NCBI GenBank assembly: GCA_015680685.1
Contig: MNCI01038211.1
Coordinates: 451,859-515,858, forward strand
DNA length: 64,000 bases
Source of the DNA: Gnetum montanum
Lineage: Eukaryota > Streptophyta > Gnetopsida > Gnetales > Gnetaceae
Direction: 5' to 3'
Made by a program: the position numbers and the translations under genes. Positions 45,131-55,699 of the stretch are shown here, piece by piece. Each line of letters starts with the position of its first letter. The stretch's first letter is position 1. Under the pieces are notes generated by a model that worked only from the letters and a program-made list of their open reading frames with translations, was not told the DNA's origin and did not search any database.

Positions 45131-46360
45131 TGTTCAGCATAGGTGGCCATCTCCCCCATGACTGAATGGAAAGGGAGAGATCCGAAATAGAAAGCAAGGT
45201 TGCCCAATAGCAGAGGTGTAATTTGTATTGGCTGTTTTTGGTTCATGGAAGGGTTTTGTTTGTTGCACATTAACCAATAACCTATTATTCGGGCTTTTAG
45301 GCTTGTATATTGTCATGGCTCTAGAGGGAAAGGTCGTATGAATAATAATGGGATTCTAGCAAAGGACCTTATCTCCTAGTTGGTACCTAAACCTTCAAAT
45401 TCTTAAGTCATGATGTTGTTTATTATGTGCCTTGTGCAACTCATTTAACGATAGAGCAACCAATATATTCTTGTCTAGCATGTTTAGAGTTGTCAATCTT
45501 TGTTTTTGTGCTAGGTTGAGCTTAAGGTGAAGGTCACAAGCCATGGATAGTGTATGAAGCTCAGTCTGGATAGAGAGCTTTGGCAGTTTTCCGTATACTA
45601 ACTCATAGGGAGAGTAGCCTGTAGGGAGTTTCCAAGTGAAGCGGTATGCCCAGAGAGCATTGTTCAATTTCATGCTGCAATCTCGCCTAAATTTTCTAAT
45701 TTTTCTTGTTAATATTCTCGTAATCTCCTGATTAGTAACCTCGGCTTAGGCATTAGCTTGGGGGTGATAAGGTGTGGTCAATTTATGTTCAACCCCTAAG
45801 CTTTGCATCAATTTGCGAAAGGTTTCTCCCATAAAATGTGTCCCATTATCAGAGATGAGTGCATGCGGCACACCAAACTTGTTTACTATTTGTTGTTGTA
45901 TAAATCTTGTAGCCGTAGATGATGTGCAGTCTGTTACAACAGCTACTTCAACCCATTTGGTTAAATAGTTGACAGCAGCAATGATATATGCTTTTCCATT
46001 GGACATTGGTGTAATGGGCCCCATAAAATCTATTCCCCATATGTCGAAGGATTCCAAAGGTTGAATCCATTGTTGTGGACCCTCCATTCTAGAAATCATT
46101 CCACCATCACGTTAGCAACATTCACAGGATTGGGAAAAATTATGGGCGTCCCAAAATAGTGTTGGCCAGTAATATCTTGCAAGTAGGATCTTGGTAGCTG
46201 TTTGTCTCCTGGCATAGTGACCCCCACAGGGGCCCTCATGAGCATCCTGGAGAACTTTTAATTGATCCTCATCAGGCACATACCATCGAACCAAGCCATC
46301 AAGACAGACTTTATAGAGTTGTCCCTTGATTTCCATGAAGTACTTGGCTTTGTAAAGAAA
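45131..46360 (-). pseudogene. Element B integrase
   Basis: Inserts the cDNA into the genome. The N-terminal zinc-binding part reads GGHYARRQTATKILLARYYW with CECC at the end (46240-46112). The core shows WGIDFMGPITPMSNGKAYII (first Asp), ISDNGTHF (second Asp) and AEVTNQEI (Glu), so the catalytic triad is preserved, unlike element A. The C-terminal part has [20 protein letters not shown] (near 45640-45580). Stops lie near 46110, 45747 and after 45395. A tail resembling KPKSPNNRLLVNVQQ runs to about 45240. Confidence 0.88.
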
Positions 46361-46979
46361 CTATTTTTTCTTCCTAAATTCCAACCCCTGTGGTATTTTT
46401 TGGGAAAGGAGATAAGTAAGAATGCTGCTATACCAGTTTGTTCTTGTGGGTTGGTTATTCACTACACTGGCAAATAGGGTTTCATTAGGAAAATGATCAG
46501 ATACGGCATATTCATCCTCTTTGCCATCCCAGCGCAACCGTGAGAAGTGATCTGCGACTACATTCTCAGTGCCTTTGCGGTCTACTATTGTTAAATCAAA
46601 CTCATGAAGGATTACCAACCAACGTATGATACATGGGCTAACTGTTGGCTTGTTCATGAGGAACCTAATTGCACTATGATCCATATGGATGTAGACTTTG
46701 TAGCCCAATACATAGTGCCTAAATTTGTCCAGTGCAAACACTACAACCATTAATTCCTTTTCCGTAGTTGTGTAGTTGAGTTGTGCACTAGTGATACTTT
46801 TACTAGCATAGTGAATGTAATAAGGTCATTTTTGTTCATCTAATTGTGTTAGTATGGCTCCTAAGGCATAATTAGATGCATCGGTCATGATATGGAATGG
46901 CCTGGACTAGTCAGGGGCTTGTGGAATAGGGGTTTCTACAAGCCTTTGTTTTAAAGTTTGGAATGCTCATTTGCATTCC
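46361..46979 (-). pseudogene. Element B RNase H
   Basis: MTDASNYALGAILTQ (about 46893-46850), YTTTEKELMVVVFALDKFRH, then HMDHSAIRFLMNKP and VVADHFSRL. The Asp/Glu/Asp positions are kept. A stop near 46827 separates the first segment from the 46361-46750 open stretch. The latter continues as the linker to integrase. Confidence 0.85.
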
Positions 46980-47821
46980 CTGGTCCATTCAAAGGGTGCA
47001 TCTCTTTTCATTAGTTCTACCAACGGTTTGGAAATATTGGAGAAGTTCTCAATAAATCTCTTGTAGTAGCCAGTGTGTCCAAGGAACAACCGAATATCTT
47101 TGACCATTTCTGGTTGGCGAGTGATTCCTTGGATGACCTTAACTTTTTCTGGGTCTACCTCTATTCCTGATTGTGAAATCTTATTCCCCAATCCTATGCC
47201 CTCTTGAACCATCAAATGGCTTTTTCACCAGTTGAGCTTTAGTTTGGTCTCAACGCATCATTTCAACGCTTGCTCTAACCAGTCCAGGGCTTAATCAAAG
47301 CTTGACCCATAAGTGGAGAAGTCTTCCATAAAGACTTCTACTTCGTTACCAATTTTCTGTTGAAATATGCTTAGAACTAATCATTGAAACATGGAAGGGG
47401 CATTGCACAAGCCAAATGGCATTTGTTTATATGCAAACGTTCCCCAAGGACTGGTGAACGTTGTTTTGGCTTGGTCTTCTGGTGTGATCCATATTTGGTT
47501 GTACCCACTATAACCATCTAGAAAACTGTAATAGCGATGCCCTACTATAGTGTCTAAGACCTTGTCAACAAATGTCAATGGGAATTGATCCTTTAATGTT
47601 GCCATATTTAATAGCCTAAAATCTATGCATACCCTCCATTTGCCTTCTTTTTTAGGTATGATTACTAGAGGACTAACCCATTTTCTATCAACAATGGGAT
47701 AAATGAACCCAGCCTTGAGAAGTTGCTCTATTTCTTCTTTCACTATTTGTTTCAACTTCAGGTTCAATTGTCTCTGCGGTTGTTTTCAAGGCTTCATGGA
47801 AGAATCTATGTAAATCCAATG
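46980..47821 (-). pseudogene. Element B reverse transcriptase
   Basis: GFIYPIVDRKWVSPLVIIPK, RVCIDFRLLNMATLKDQFPL, YYSFLDGYSGYNQIWITPED and GTFAYKQMPFGLCNAP (47767-47381) are well preserved. The active site at 47312-47345 reads F-M-E-D-F-S-T-Y-G, with the first catalytic Asp changed to Glu. The F-M-x-D-F-S-x-Y-G style is typical of Athila. Stops include TGA right after MFQ, shared with element A, and one after LNW. The thumb FLGHTGYYKRFIENFS lies at 46967-47215. Confidence 0.88.
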
Positions 47822-48307
47822 CTAGCATATCCTAGGATCTATTCCAGTTAATTCAGGGTATGACCAGGCAAAGGCTGTTGACCATTTATTTATCACCTTC
47901 AGCAAACTCTCTTTTTGTTTGGGGGCAAGCTTTGCGTTGATGATTACTGGTTTTCCATTTTTAAGGATTGTGTATTCCAAACTGGTGGGCAACGGTTTTA
48001 AATCAAGAGGCTCTTGTTTAAACTTCTCAAGAATCTCCAACTTCCTCCAGTTAATGTTTTTAGGGTTAAGGGCTGGAAGTTGGCAACGGACTTGCTCAAG
48101 TGCATCCATGCTTTCAACGTAAGCACTCGTGATCCCCTCAGTTAGTTCCATGCATGTCATCAAATTTCTCTCTTGGTCAGCCATTAGCAACTGGGTGTTT
48201 TCTTGTCGTGTAGCTGCTTCATATAGGCACTTTTGTATGTCAATGTCTTGTGCACACTGATTGCATGCAAGTAATGTTAAACTCCGCATTACCCATGATT
48301 TCTGCAC
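47822..48307 (-). pseudogene. Element B pre-RT linker
   Basis: A 161-codon open stretch ending PELTGIDPRIC. It includes LEILEKFKQEPLDLKPLPTS and KLAPKQKESLLKVINK, the usual lead-in to Athila RT. Also present in element A at about 19010-19230. Confidence 0.75.
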
Positions 48308-48581
48308 ACAATGGCACCCTGTGTCATTATATGCGATGCATGGAACTTTCTTCTTCTCAATATTTCCAAAAGCATTTTTCTTGGATATTTCTAGGGAAAG
48401 ATTTCAGATTCCTAGGCGTGCATCTATTGTGCTCAGCCATGCCCTTCCCATTATTATCGGGAAGTTCCCTTTGTCATTATTTATTTGGATCACCAGTAAA
48501 TCAGCTGGGTATATGACCAACCACCTACGGTGGTAACAATGGCCACAACCTATCCCAAAGGAACAGTGATGGACTAGTCAG

Positions 48582-49334
48582 CTAGCTATAAGAAAATATT
48601 ACTCTTCTTGAGTGAGGCAGGTTCCAGGTTTTATACAATTCTTGTGAAATTAAGTTGACTCTGGTGCTTGAGTCAAGAAGAGCCTTATGAGGTTCATTCC
48701 CAGTGACTTGGAGATAAATTAGGGGGATTCCAGAATCAGAGAATTTCTTGGGAAGGTGGCCTACCTTAATCCAGTCGGTAACAGTATGTGTTAACATAAT
48801 CATGTGCATTGGCCTCAATTTTTGGGTTGAAGGGGGTCCTGAAACCTTATTTTGTATGGAGGTGTTTAGATGTTCAACCACTTGTGAGGGTGAGGGCTTG
48901 GTTGGATTGTTGGTTCTAAAGAAAGGTCTTTTTGGCATAGGATTATTAGAACCAATTGAGAATTTAGGATTGGGAGCCCTTATGATATCGGGTTGTTGTG
49001 GTTGAGTGGGAAATACCCTTGGCATTGTTGGAGTGATTGGTGGTGGGGCTACCGGCATAAGAGATGCAGATGAATTTGGAGGATAGTATGGGTATGGAGC
49101 GTCTCCCGAAGAAGAAGGAGTCCTAAAATACTCCTGAACTGGGTAGTAATGTGGTGGGGTTATGTGACCCATAGAGTCACTTGGAGAAATTGGTTGCTGC
49201 ATGTAATAGCCATAAGGATCAGGTTGCTGGTAAGGGTATTGTTGTTCAGGCGATGGCATCCCCCATGACTGTGGGTGTTGCCACTGTTGATGTTGCCCAA
49301 TGGGTTGTGGTGGAGTTCCACTTGGATAGTACAT
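48582..49334 (-). pseudogene. Element B gag C-terminus and protease
   Basis: An open stretch of 250 codons. The first two thirds are Pro/Gln/Tyr-rich (QQPDPYGYYMQQPISPSDS and similar), as in gag of A. The last third is protease: MLTHTVTDWIKVGHLPKKFS, then GNEPHKALLDSSTRVNLIS at about 48690-48635. The catalytic D-S/T-G reads D-S-S, so the Asp is kept but the Gly is lost. Confidence 0.75.
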
Positions 49335-51306
49335 TAACGGTTGGTGGAACTACCTTGGGTTACCTTGGAGATAAGATAACCTTCGGGGTGTTTTCCATCT
49401 ATTAAGTCTTGGGTTAAGTGCATACACCCCAAACTATTGTAGATGTGAGATGATTGGACAACATCCCTTAGGATGGTCATATTGGTAGATCTCAAATCCA
49501 CTATCATTGTCTGTGTCTGAGTCCACAACCTCATCAGAGATAGTTATTTTCCCCTTACCATTGTTACATGCATGGCCTACATCTCTCCTCTTTTTCTTAT
49601 CAGAGTCACTACCTCGTTCCACCTTAGACTCCTTTACGATTTTCAAGATAGTTTCAAGTCTAGAGTCTAAGGAATCCCATAATTGATCCACCTTAGTCGA
49701 CACTTCGGTTTTTAACTTCTGGAGTAGCAAGGTTTTTCTGTTCACCAAGTCTTTGAGTGGTGACTCATCCTCTTCATCAAAAAATCTTACTCCCTTCTTC
49801 CGAAGGGAAGGATCACGGTTGTATTCTTCTGCACTTTCTCTTTTTCATAGCTCCTCTTCTTCTTTGGCTACTTGCTATAACAAGTGATGAATTTTATGGG
49901 CTCTAAGTTCTAATAATCTCCCTTGGGCATATGTCCCAAGGGTTCTCCTAGTTTCATATCTTAGCCCATCTACGATGTGGCAAAGTTGATCCTGTTGTGC
50001 GTAACCATGGCCTGGGCAATTATGTAGCAATGCATAGTATCGGCCCATGGCAGCATCCAAGGGTTCATGATTACCCTATTTCCATCCTTGGATTTATTTA
50101 CGCAAATTAGAAACTCTGGAGTACATTTGGTATTTATCATTGAACAACTCTAACATTGTACTTCATCTCCTAATGGTTTCCAGCTCTAAGGACCAGTACC
50201 AACTCTCTGCTTCCTTTGTGAGTGTCCTAGAAAACAAATTTAGTTTCTTCCACTCGTTCTCCAAGTTTTGCAAGGCACAGGCATCGTGGAATTCCTATAA
50301 ATGATTCTACGGATCAGCATTGTATCCCCCTTCAAAGTGTAGGATATTATTCATGTCTAAGTGCTTGATCTAGCTATCTTTCTAATGCCTTGTTAGTATT
50401 CTAACTACGTCCATTATATCTAGCATACTTTAGGTGGCAAGTAGGGGTTCATCATGATCATCTCTTTCATGACGTCTATGATGTCTATGTTGTTCCCTAC
50501 TTCCCTTCGTTCATGCCCTTGTCCTTGCTCTCGACTCTCTTGTTGAGGTCTCTCATATTTCCTACCTCTATCCTCACCTTTATGCTCTTGATGGCTGCAC
50601 CTAGATGTGGAAGGAGAGGGTGAGTGATGTGATGAAGGGGAAGAAGAAGGAGAACCATCGCCATGACGATGCTTCTTACCTTTTCTTTGACTGCTACAAC
50701 CCCGATCGTGATGACGATCCAAGTGTCTGTCCTTATCATGTGTTGTTGTTCCCTCAGTGAAAAATTGGCATTCATGGGGATCAGAACCAGGGTTGTGTAT
50801 CGTAGAGCACAGGTTCTAATACCCTAGTTTCTCACCATCGTTAGGAGGGGGAACATCATTCGATGGAGAACCCATTAGAAGTGGTTCACCATCTCTGATT
50901 TCACTTAGGACGTGCAGGACCCCTTTGCCCTTCAACAGTGTATGATGGCTCTCCTACCTCAAGTCCCTTAAATGTTGTGCTTCTATGGGATGATAATCCC
51001 TTGTGTCGATATCACCTACAATGTATTTAGCATATAGTTGTGTCATGCCGATCTATGCCAAAGCATGGAGGAGCATGTTTGGGACTGACTGATCTGGGGG
51101 TAACACTATGTTACCTTGCAAGTCTCTCCATCATAGTTGTTCATCTTGATGGAGGATAAAGGTAAAATTTGGTATGTACTCATCAGGATGAGTATACACC
51201 ACCCGATGTTGCTGAGGAATTGGTAGATTTTGGTTATGTGTTTTTGATTGCCACTGTTTCTAGTATAATCCCTAGGTGGTGAATTGCTCTTGTTAGAAGA
51301 AGACAT
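49335..51306 (-). pseudogene. Element B gag
   Basis: The ATG at 51304-51306 gives MSSSNKSNSPPRDY, about 125 bases after the primer-binding site. It continues with an Arg/Ser/His-rich stretch (50722-50497), the Retrotrans_gag core (GRYYALLHNCPGHGYAQQDQ, then LCHIVDGLRYETRRTLGTYA; 50060-49875), and KVDQLWDSLDSRLETILKIV with a Lys/Arg tract (49748-49434). Several frame changes and stops are present. Colinear with A and E. Confidence 0.8.
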
Positions 51307-51430
51307 TGTTATTTAATTTGGTGTGCTATTTAACCGTTATATAATTTTTCATTTAATTAACCCTAAGTTTCATTTAAGCTCCCAACGATGTGGATAGTTT
51401 CCTATGTTCTACTTAGCGCACAAACACTTA

Positions 51431-51449
51431 GTCCCCGGCAACGGTGCCA
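51431..51449 (-). other. Element B primer-binding site (tRNA-Asp)
   Basis: Minus strand TGGCACCGTTGCCGGGGAC, differing from the tRNA-Asp complement TGGCGCCGTTGCCGGGGA at one of 18 bases (G to A), one base after the LTR end. Confidence 0.92.
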
Positions 51450-51450
51450 A

Positions 51451-52280
51451 TAATGAGTGGCAAGGTACCCCTACACTCAACCATATGAATTTGAGTGTAG
51501 CATGCATGATCTGGTCGAACTCCGTAGACTAAGTGCTTACATGCCTCATGGAACACTTAAGGTTAATCATTCGTTGTCTTCCCAAACTTACTTGTAGTTG
51601 TCATGGTTGTATGGTTAAGTAAGTCTGAGGTATGTGATTTTTATAGTTTTTATGTTTTATCTCCTATGCTAATAAGGTGAAGGGAGAAGAGACTAATTAA
51701 CTAAATTTAACTAACTAACTAAACATTAGTTAACCTAGCATTAGCATCCGTTCCCACTTAGCGTTCACACCCTGAATCGATGCAACCTTGGTTACCAAAT
51801 GCTAATTGTTGTTGGGATCACCAAGCATAACGCACGTTCTCGAAGTGGTCGTACTGAGGCACTTAACTAGGAGAGAAGGGTTGAGAGAGATTTAATGGCT
51901 AATAAAGCATTTAAATAATGAATAATAAATAACAGTAAATAAAATCCTAATTAGCCTATTCCATGCACTGTAAGGTTTATCGAAAAAGTTCGTCTTTATT
52001 GCCGTACACAAACTTGTGTTCAAGTACAATATTTGCTCGAATAAAGATCCATTTAGTCTAGAGTTCCTACTACGGGCAGATGGAAATTAATCTATCTCTA
52101 GAGAGGAAAAACTGCTAGATTTTCACTACGGTCTAAGCCTCGGATGAGAAACAAGGGAGAGCTACCTCTTATTTATAGACTTGGCAATGCACTACGATAT
52201 CACATACACAATATCACGGGGGACGACGTGATATCACGTGGGATGCAATATTGCAGCCCATGCGATATTGCATCCCATCA
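51451..52280 (-). repeat. Element B 5' LTR
   Basis: 830 bp, minus strand start TGATGGGATG, end CACTCATTA. TATA box TATAAATA at 52170-52177 (minus). U3 carries closely spaced GATATCACG and GATATTGC words, including an extra GACGACGTGATATCACGTGGG stretch not present in the 3' LTR. Confidence 0.9.
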
Positions 52281-52285
52281 ACAAG
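52281..52285. repeat. Target-site duplication ACAAG, right of element B
   Basis: Identical to 41819-41823. Defines the insertion point within element G integrase. Confidence 0.9.
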
Positions 52286-53403
52286 GATGTTGAAATATCC
52301 CTATACCATGGGAAGACCTAGGATAAAATCCATGGTAACATTGGAAGTTGCAAGTGGTGGAGCAAGCCTCCTAGTTTTTCTTTTAAAGTATTCTCTTGTT
52401 GACAAACAAAATGGCTTCATATAAAATTGGTCACATCAACCCCCAAATTTGTTTAATAGAACTACACTCCACTAACACCACCATATGTTTGTAACTTGAA
52501 TGACTAGCCTAAAGGATGTTGTAGCATTGTCAATGATTTTGGAGTGCAATGCATGCTAATTAGAAACATAGAACTACATTTACTTAAACATGATTAGGTC
52601 ATTTTCCTCTTTAAATTTTGAGTTACCTTTATCTTAACTAGCATTAATAGCTCCTATACACACTAATCATGCTACATTTCATCCCTAATATTTTGTCAAA
52701 GTTCATCTGTCATCACCTAAGAGTTATTGGGATGACCCACAATATCCATTGTGTTTACCTATTGGTGTCTACATTCTCTCAACCTAGTTGATAGAAAAAC
52801 TTAAGGTTAAACTCTTGTAACATGCCCAACCATCAAGTTAACTTTGGCTTTAACTTTGATTGATTTAGAAGGTATCTTATGGTAGTGTTCTCAGTTTTGT
52901 CTACCATGGAGCCACCAAGGAGATAGTGCTACCATGTGTGAAGGTAATGCACAATGGAAAATTCCTACTTTTCATGCATAGGTTATAACTATTTAGTCTA
53001 GTTTAGATTTTTTAATTCAAACATGATAGGATAGTTATCTTATAGAAGCAACCCTTCAATTACCTCATCCAAAGTAGAACTAACATAGCTTGAGTTATGA
53101 GAGCTATTCTAATCTTATTGAATGCCTCTTGATACTAGGGACTCTAGTTCTAGAAAATGTCCTTCTTTTGCATGTTCTTTCATATTACCGTTACATTAAA
53201 GAATCCAAAAATTAACTTTTAATAATAACTCATCAAATCCAAAAATTATCATAGCTAATGCACATATTTTGGAATAGGCTAAGTGAAAATGGCCTTCATC
53301 AGTTTTGGTTATAATTTGACCTTGTCTTTACGAATGATATGGCTAAGAAACTTTAACCCTGGCTTACCAAACTTACATTTCTCCTACTTTACATATTGTA
53401 CTT
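52286..53403 (-). pseudogene. Element G: integrase N-terminal half, RNase H and connection
   Basis: Next to the insertion point the minus strand reads LAPPLATSNVTMDFILGLP (about 52390-52325), the start of a gypsy integrase core, leading directly into the part at 41775-41818 on the other side of element B. Further upstream the zinc-binding region, RNase H and RT connection are expected, but only scattered phrases survive. It supports one continuous chromovirus-like pol interrupted by B. Confidence 0.65.
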
Positions 53404-53900
53404 CTATAGTTTCAAAAACATCAAATCCAAATGTGATATGTGTTCATCCATCAAGAGAGAGTAGACTAAAATATCATCAAGGTACACTGCAATAAACGTA
53501 TCAAGGAACAAATGCAACACTTCATTCATGAGCATGCAAAATGTGGTAGGAGCATTAAAAAAGAAAAAGGGCATGACTGTCCACTCATATGATACATAAG
53601 AAATAACACATGTTATTTTCTCTTTTTTCCCCTTCATGTTTTGTTCTTGATATTAGTCTTTATGGAGGTTAAGTCTAGATAAAACTCAAGCCTCTACTAG
53701 TTAATTGAATAGGTCAAAAACCAATAATATTGAATACCTATTATTAATGGTGTACATATTAAATCATAATAGGATCTCAAGAAATCATCCTTCATCTTGG
53801 AAAAATAGCACATGGGTACCATATGGGGATTTTAAGAATCAAATGTAACCATTCTTTACCAAGATTTCCAATTTCTTTCTCAACTCAACCACAAGAGTAG
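53404..53900 (-). pseudogene. Element G reverse transcriptase (chromovirus-like gypsy)
   Basis: Minus strand: a fingers region resembling KNGYIxFLKSPYGTxVLFFQ (about 53870-53800), then SYEWTVMPFFFFNAPTTFCM, then LMNEVLHLFLDTFIAVYLDD with ILVYS (53560-53440). The catalytic YLDD is intact, but MPFGL/TNAP is altered and many stops precede it. Style and motif order are those of chromoviruses, clearly different from the Athila-like A and B. Confidence 0.8.
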
Positions 53901-55555
53901 TCATCCTATAAGATGACTACCTAGGAGGAGCAGTTTCTAGCAATAGCTTAATTTTATAATCAACAATCATCATTCTAGTAATTCTCTAGGCAACTCCACT
54001 AGCATCAAATCCTTATGCCTCCTCGACATGTCCTCTACCCACACATTTACCCACATAGAACTCCCATCTTCCATCTCCCTTAGCACTATAAGAAACATCT
54101 GTTGGGTTAGGTTTTTGACTACTCACTTTATTACCATAGGAAAAATGATTTTAGCTTCATTATTTGTACCAATTAAACTTGGTGTAAAGGTTTCTACCAT
54201 ATAAGATAAATCTTCTTGCATATTATAGAGAGCATCTAGATATGGAACAACCACCACTTTTTCCAACTTATAGAATTCTTATCCAAGAATAACTTGGAAA
54301 GAATCAACGTCTAAAATAGAGAAGTCTAGCTTTTCCTTTCACTAACCAACCTTCATAGTCACTTTTTTTATTACTCTAGTACATCTAATCAAATAGAACT
54401 TGGCTAGCTTACAAGATGCCAAAGTTGAATGTACTCATAGATTAAGGGTACAAGCCATCTCAAGTAAGAAAAAGTTGTGACTAGTACCTTGTTAACCAAG
54501 GTATCCACCATCTTTGTTGGAAATTAGAATAAAACTATTTATATTGAACATAAGCTAGGTTCTTACTTTAGTTGTTATTCTTAAATATATTATTGAATGG
54601 GAACTAGAATCTAGGAGATTTGTTAAATCACCCCCAAATACTTCATCTCTTAGTTGTTGTTGTTTACCTTGGTCACCTGTAATCAAGCTTGTAGCTAATA
54701 GTTAATAGCATTCAATTGTTAATCATCATTAGGACCTCTTCCAACTAGTCATCAATTGGAATTTTGAGGATAGTTGTGAGCAACATGATTTCCATAATAG
54801 ATAGAACACCACATGTTCGAATGTTTAGGAGGATTGTTTTTAGATCCTTCAAATTGCAAGCACTTATCCTCAAAGAGATCATGACCTTTAAAAGTCCATC
54901 ACTTCTCATTGTTGTGGTAAAAGGATTAGGAACTAGGATTAATGGTAGGGTGTGGCCCTAAAAGCCATCTCAATATTTTGCAACACCTAACCAACATGAT
55001 TTGTCACCTAACATCTTACCATGATGAGGTGCATTAACTTCATTTGTTTTCTATTTTGGGATCTTTGTATCAACTACTAAACTAGTTATCAATTCTAGTG
55101 CTTCTTTGTAGTTGGTGATCTTGTAGGTCTTGATCTCTCACTTGACTCATGATTTCAAGCCATTGTAAAAGAAGTGAAAGTTTAAATCCTTGCCTAGCAT
55201 AGGAATTTTTAAGACCATTTCTTGGTATTTGCGTAGGTAGTCCTCCAACTTCCTAGTTTGTTGGAGCTCTCTAAACTTCACCTAAGCTTGGTTAACAAAA
55301 GTTCCTAGGTGAAAATTTTTAATGAAAGAAGTCTTGAGATCATCCCATGTATCCACTAACTTCTTAGTCATCCCTAACTTCATTTCATGAACAATGCCAA
55401 GCCACCATGTCTAAGAAACACCACCTAAGAATTAAGTGGTGATGTTGATTTTCATTTCTTCTGGATACTCATTCATTTTAAGGAAGCACTCCATCTCAAA
55501 GATGAAGGTATTTATAAGTTTTTGATACTTGAATCTTACACTTATTTTTGTAAAT
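53901..55555 (-). pseudogene. Element G gag and protease region
   Basis: Near 55480-55130 (minus) the frame shows TWDDLKTSFIKNFHLG, FRELQQTRKLEDYLRKYQEM and FYNGLKS, a Retrotrans_gag core. A decayed zinc-knuckle-like phrase (WCSIYYGNHVAHNYP) lies near 54810-54765. Protease between about 54600 and 53950 is too degraded to define. No 5' LTR or primer-binding site was identified to the right. Confidence 0.6.
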
Positions 55556-55657
55556 AAATAATTAAATATGATTGTTATGAAATATCTATCTTTGTCATCT
55601 TAATCAAGACATTGTAATGATCATTTGTTATTTTAATGCATGCTATATGTTTGAGGG

Positions 55658-55693
<36 letters not shown>
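55658..55693. repeat. (ATT)12 microsatellite
   Basis: Twelve uninterrupted ATT units between the gag end of element G and the LINE remnant. Confidence 0.95.
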
Positions 55694-55697
<4 letters not shown>

Positions 55698-55699
55698 TT

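Larger units (their letters stand above)
41824..52280 (-). mobile_element. Element B: full-length Athila-like Ty3/gypsy retrotransposon, nested in element G
   Basis: Minus-strand element with LTRs 51451-52280 (5') and 41824-42619 (3'), tRNA-Asp primer-binding site, gag, protease, RT, RNase H and integrase, flanked by ACAAG. It is the best-preserved element here. Integrase keeps its D, D and E, but gag and pol carry stops and the RT motif is F-M-E-D. A 642-bp piece at the 3' end is duplicated across an N at 43145. Without it the element would be about 9.81 kb, close to the 9.87 kb of element A. The LTRs look about 90% identical in a sampled stretch, so B is younger than A. Confidence 0.92.
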
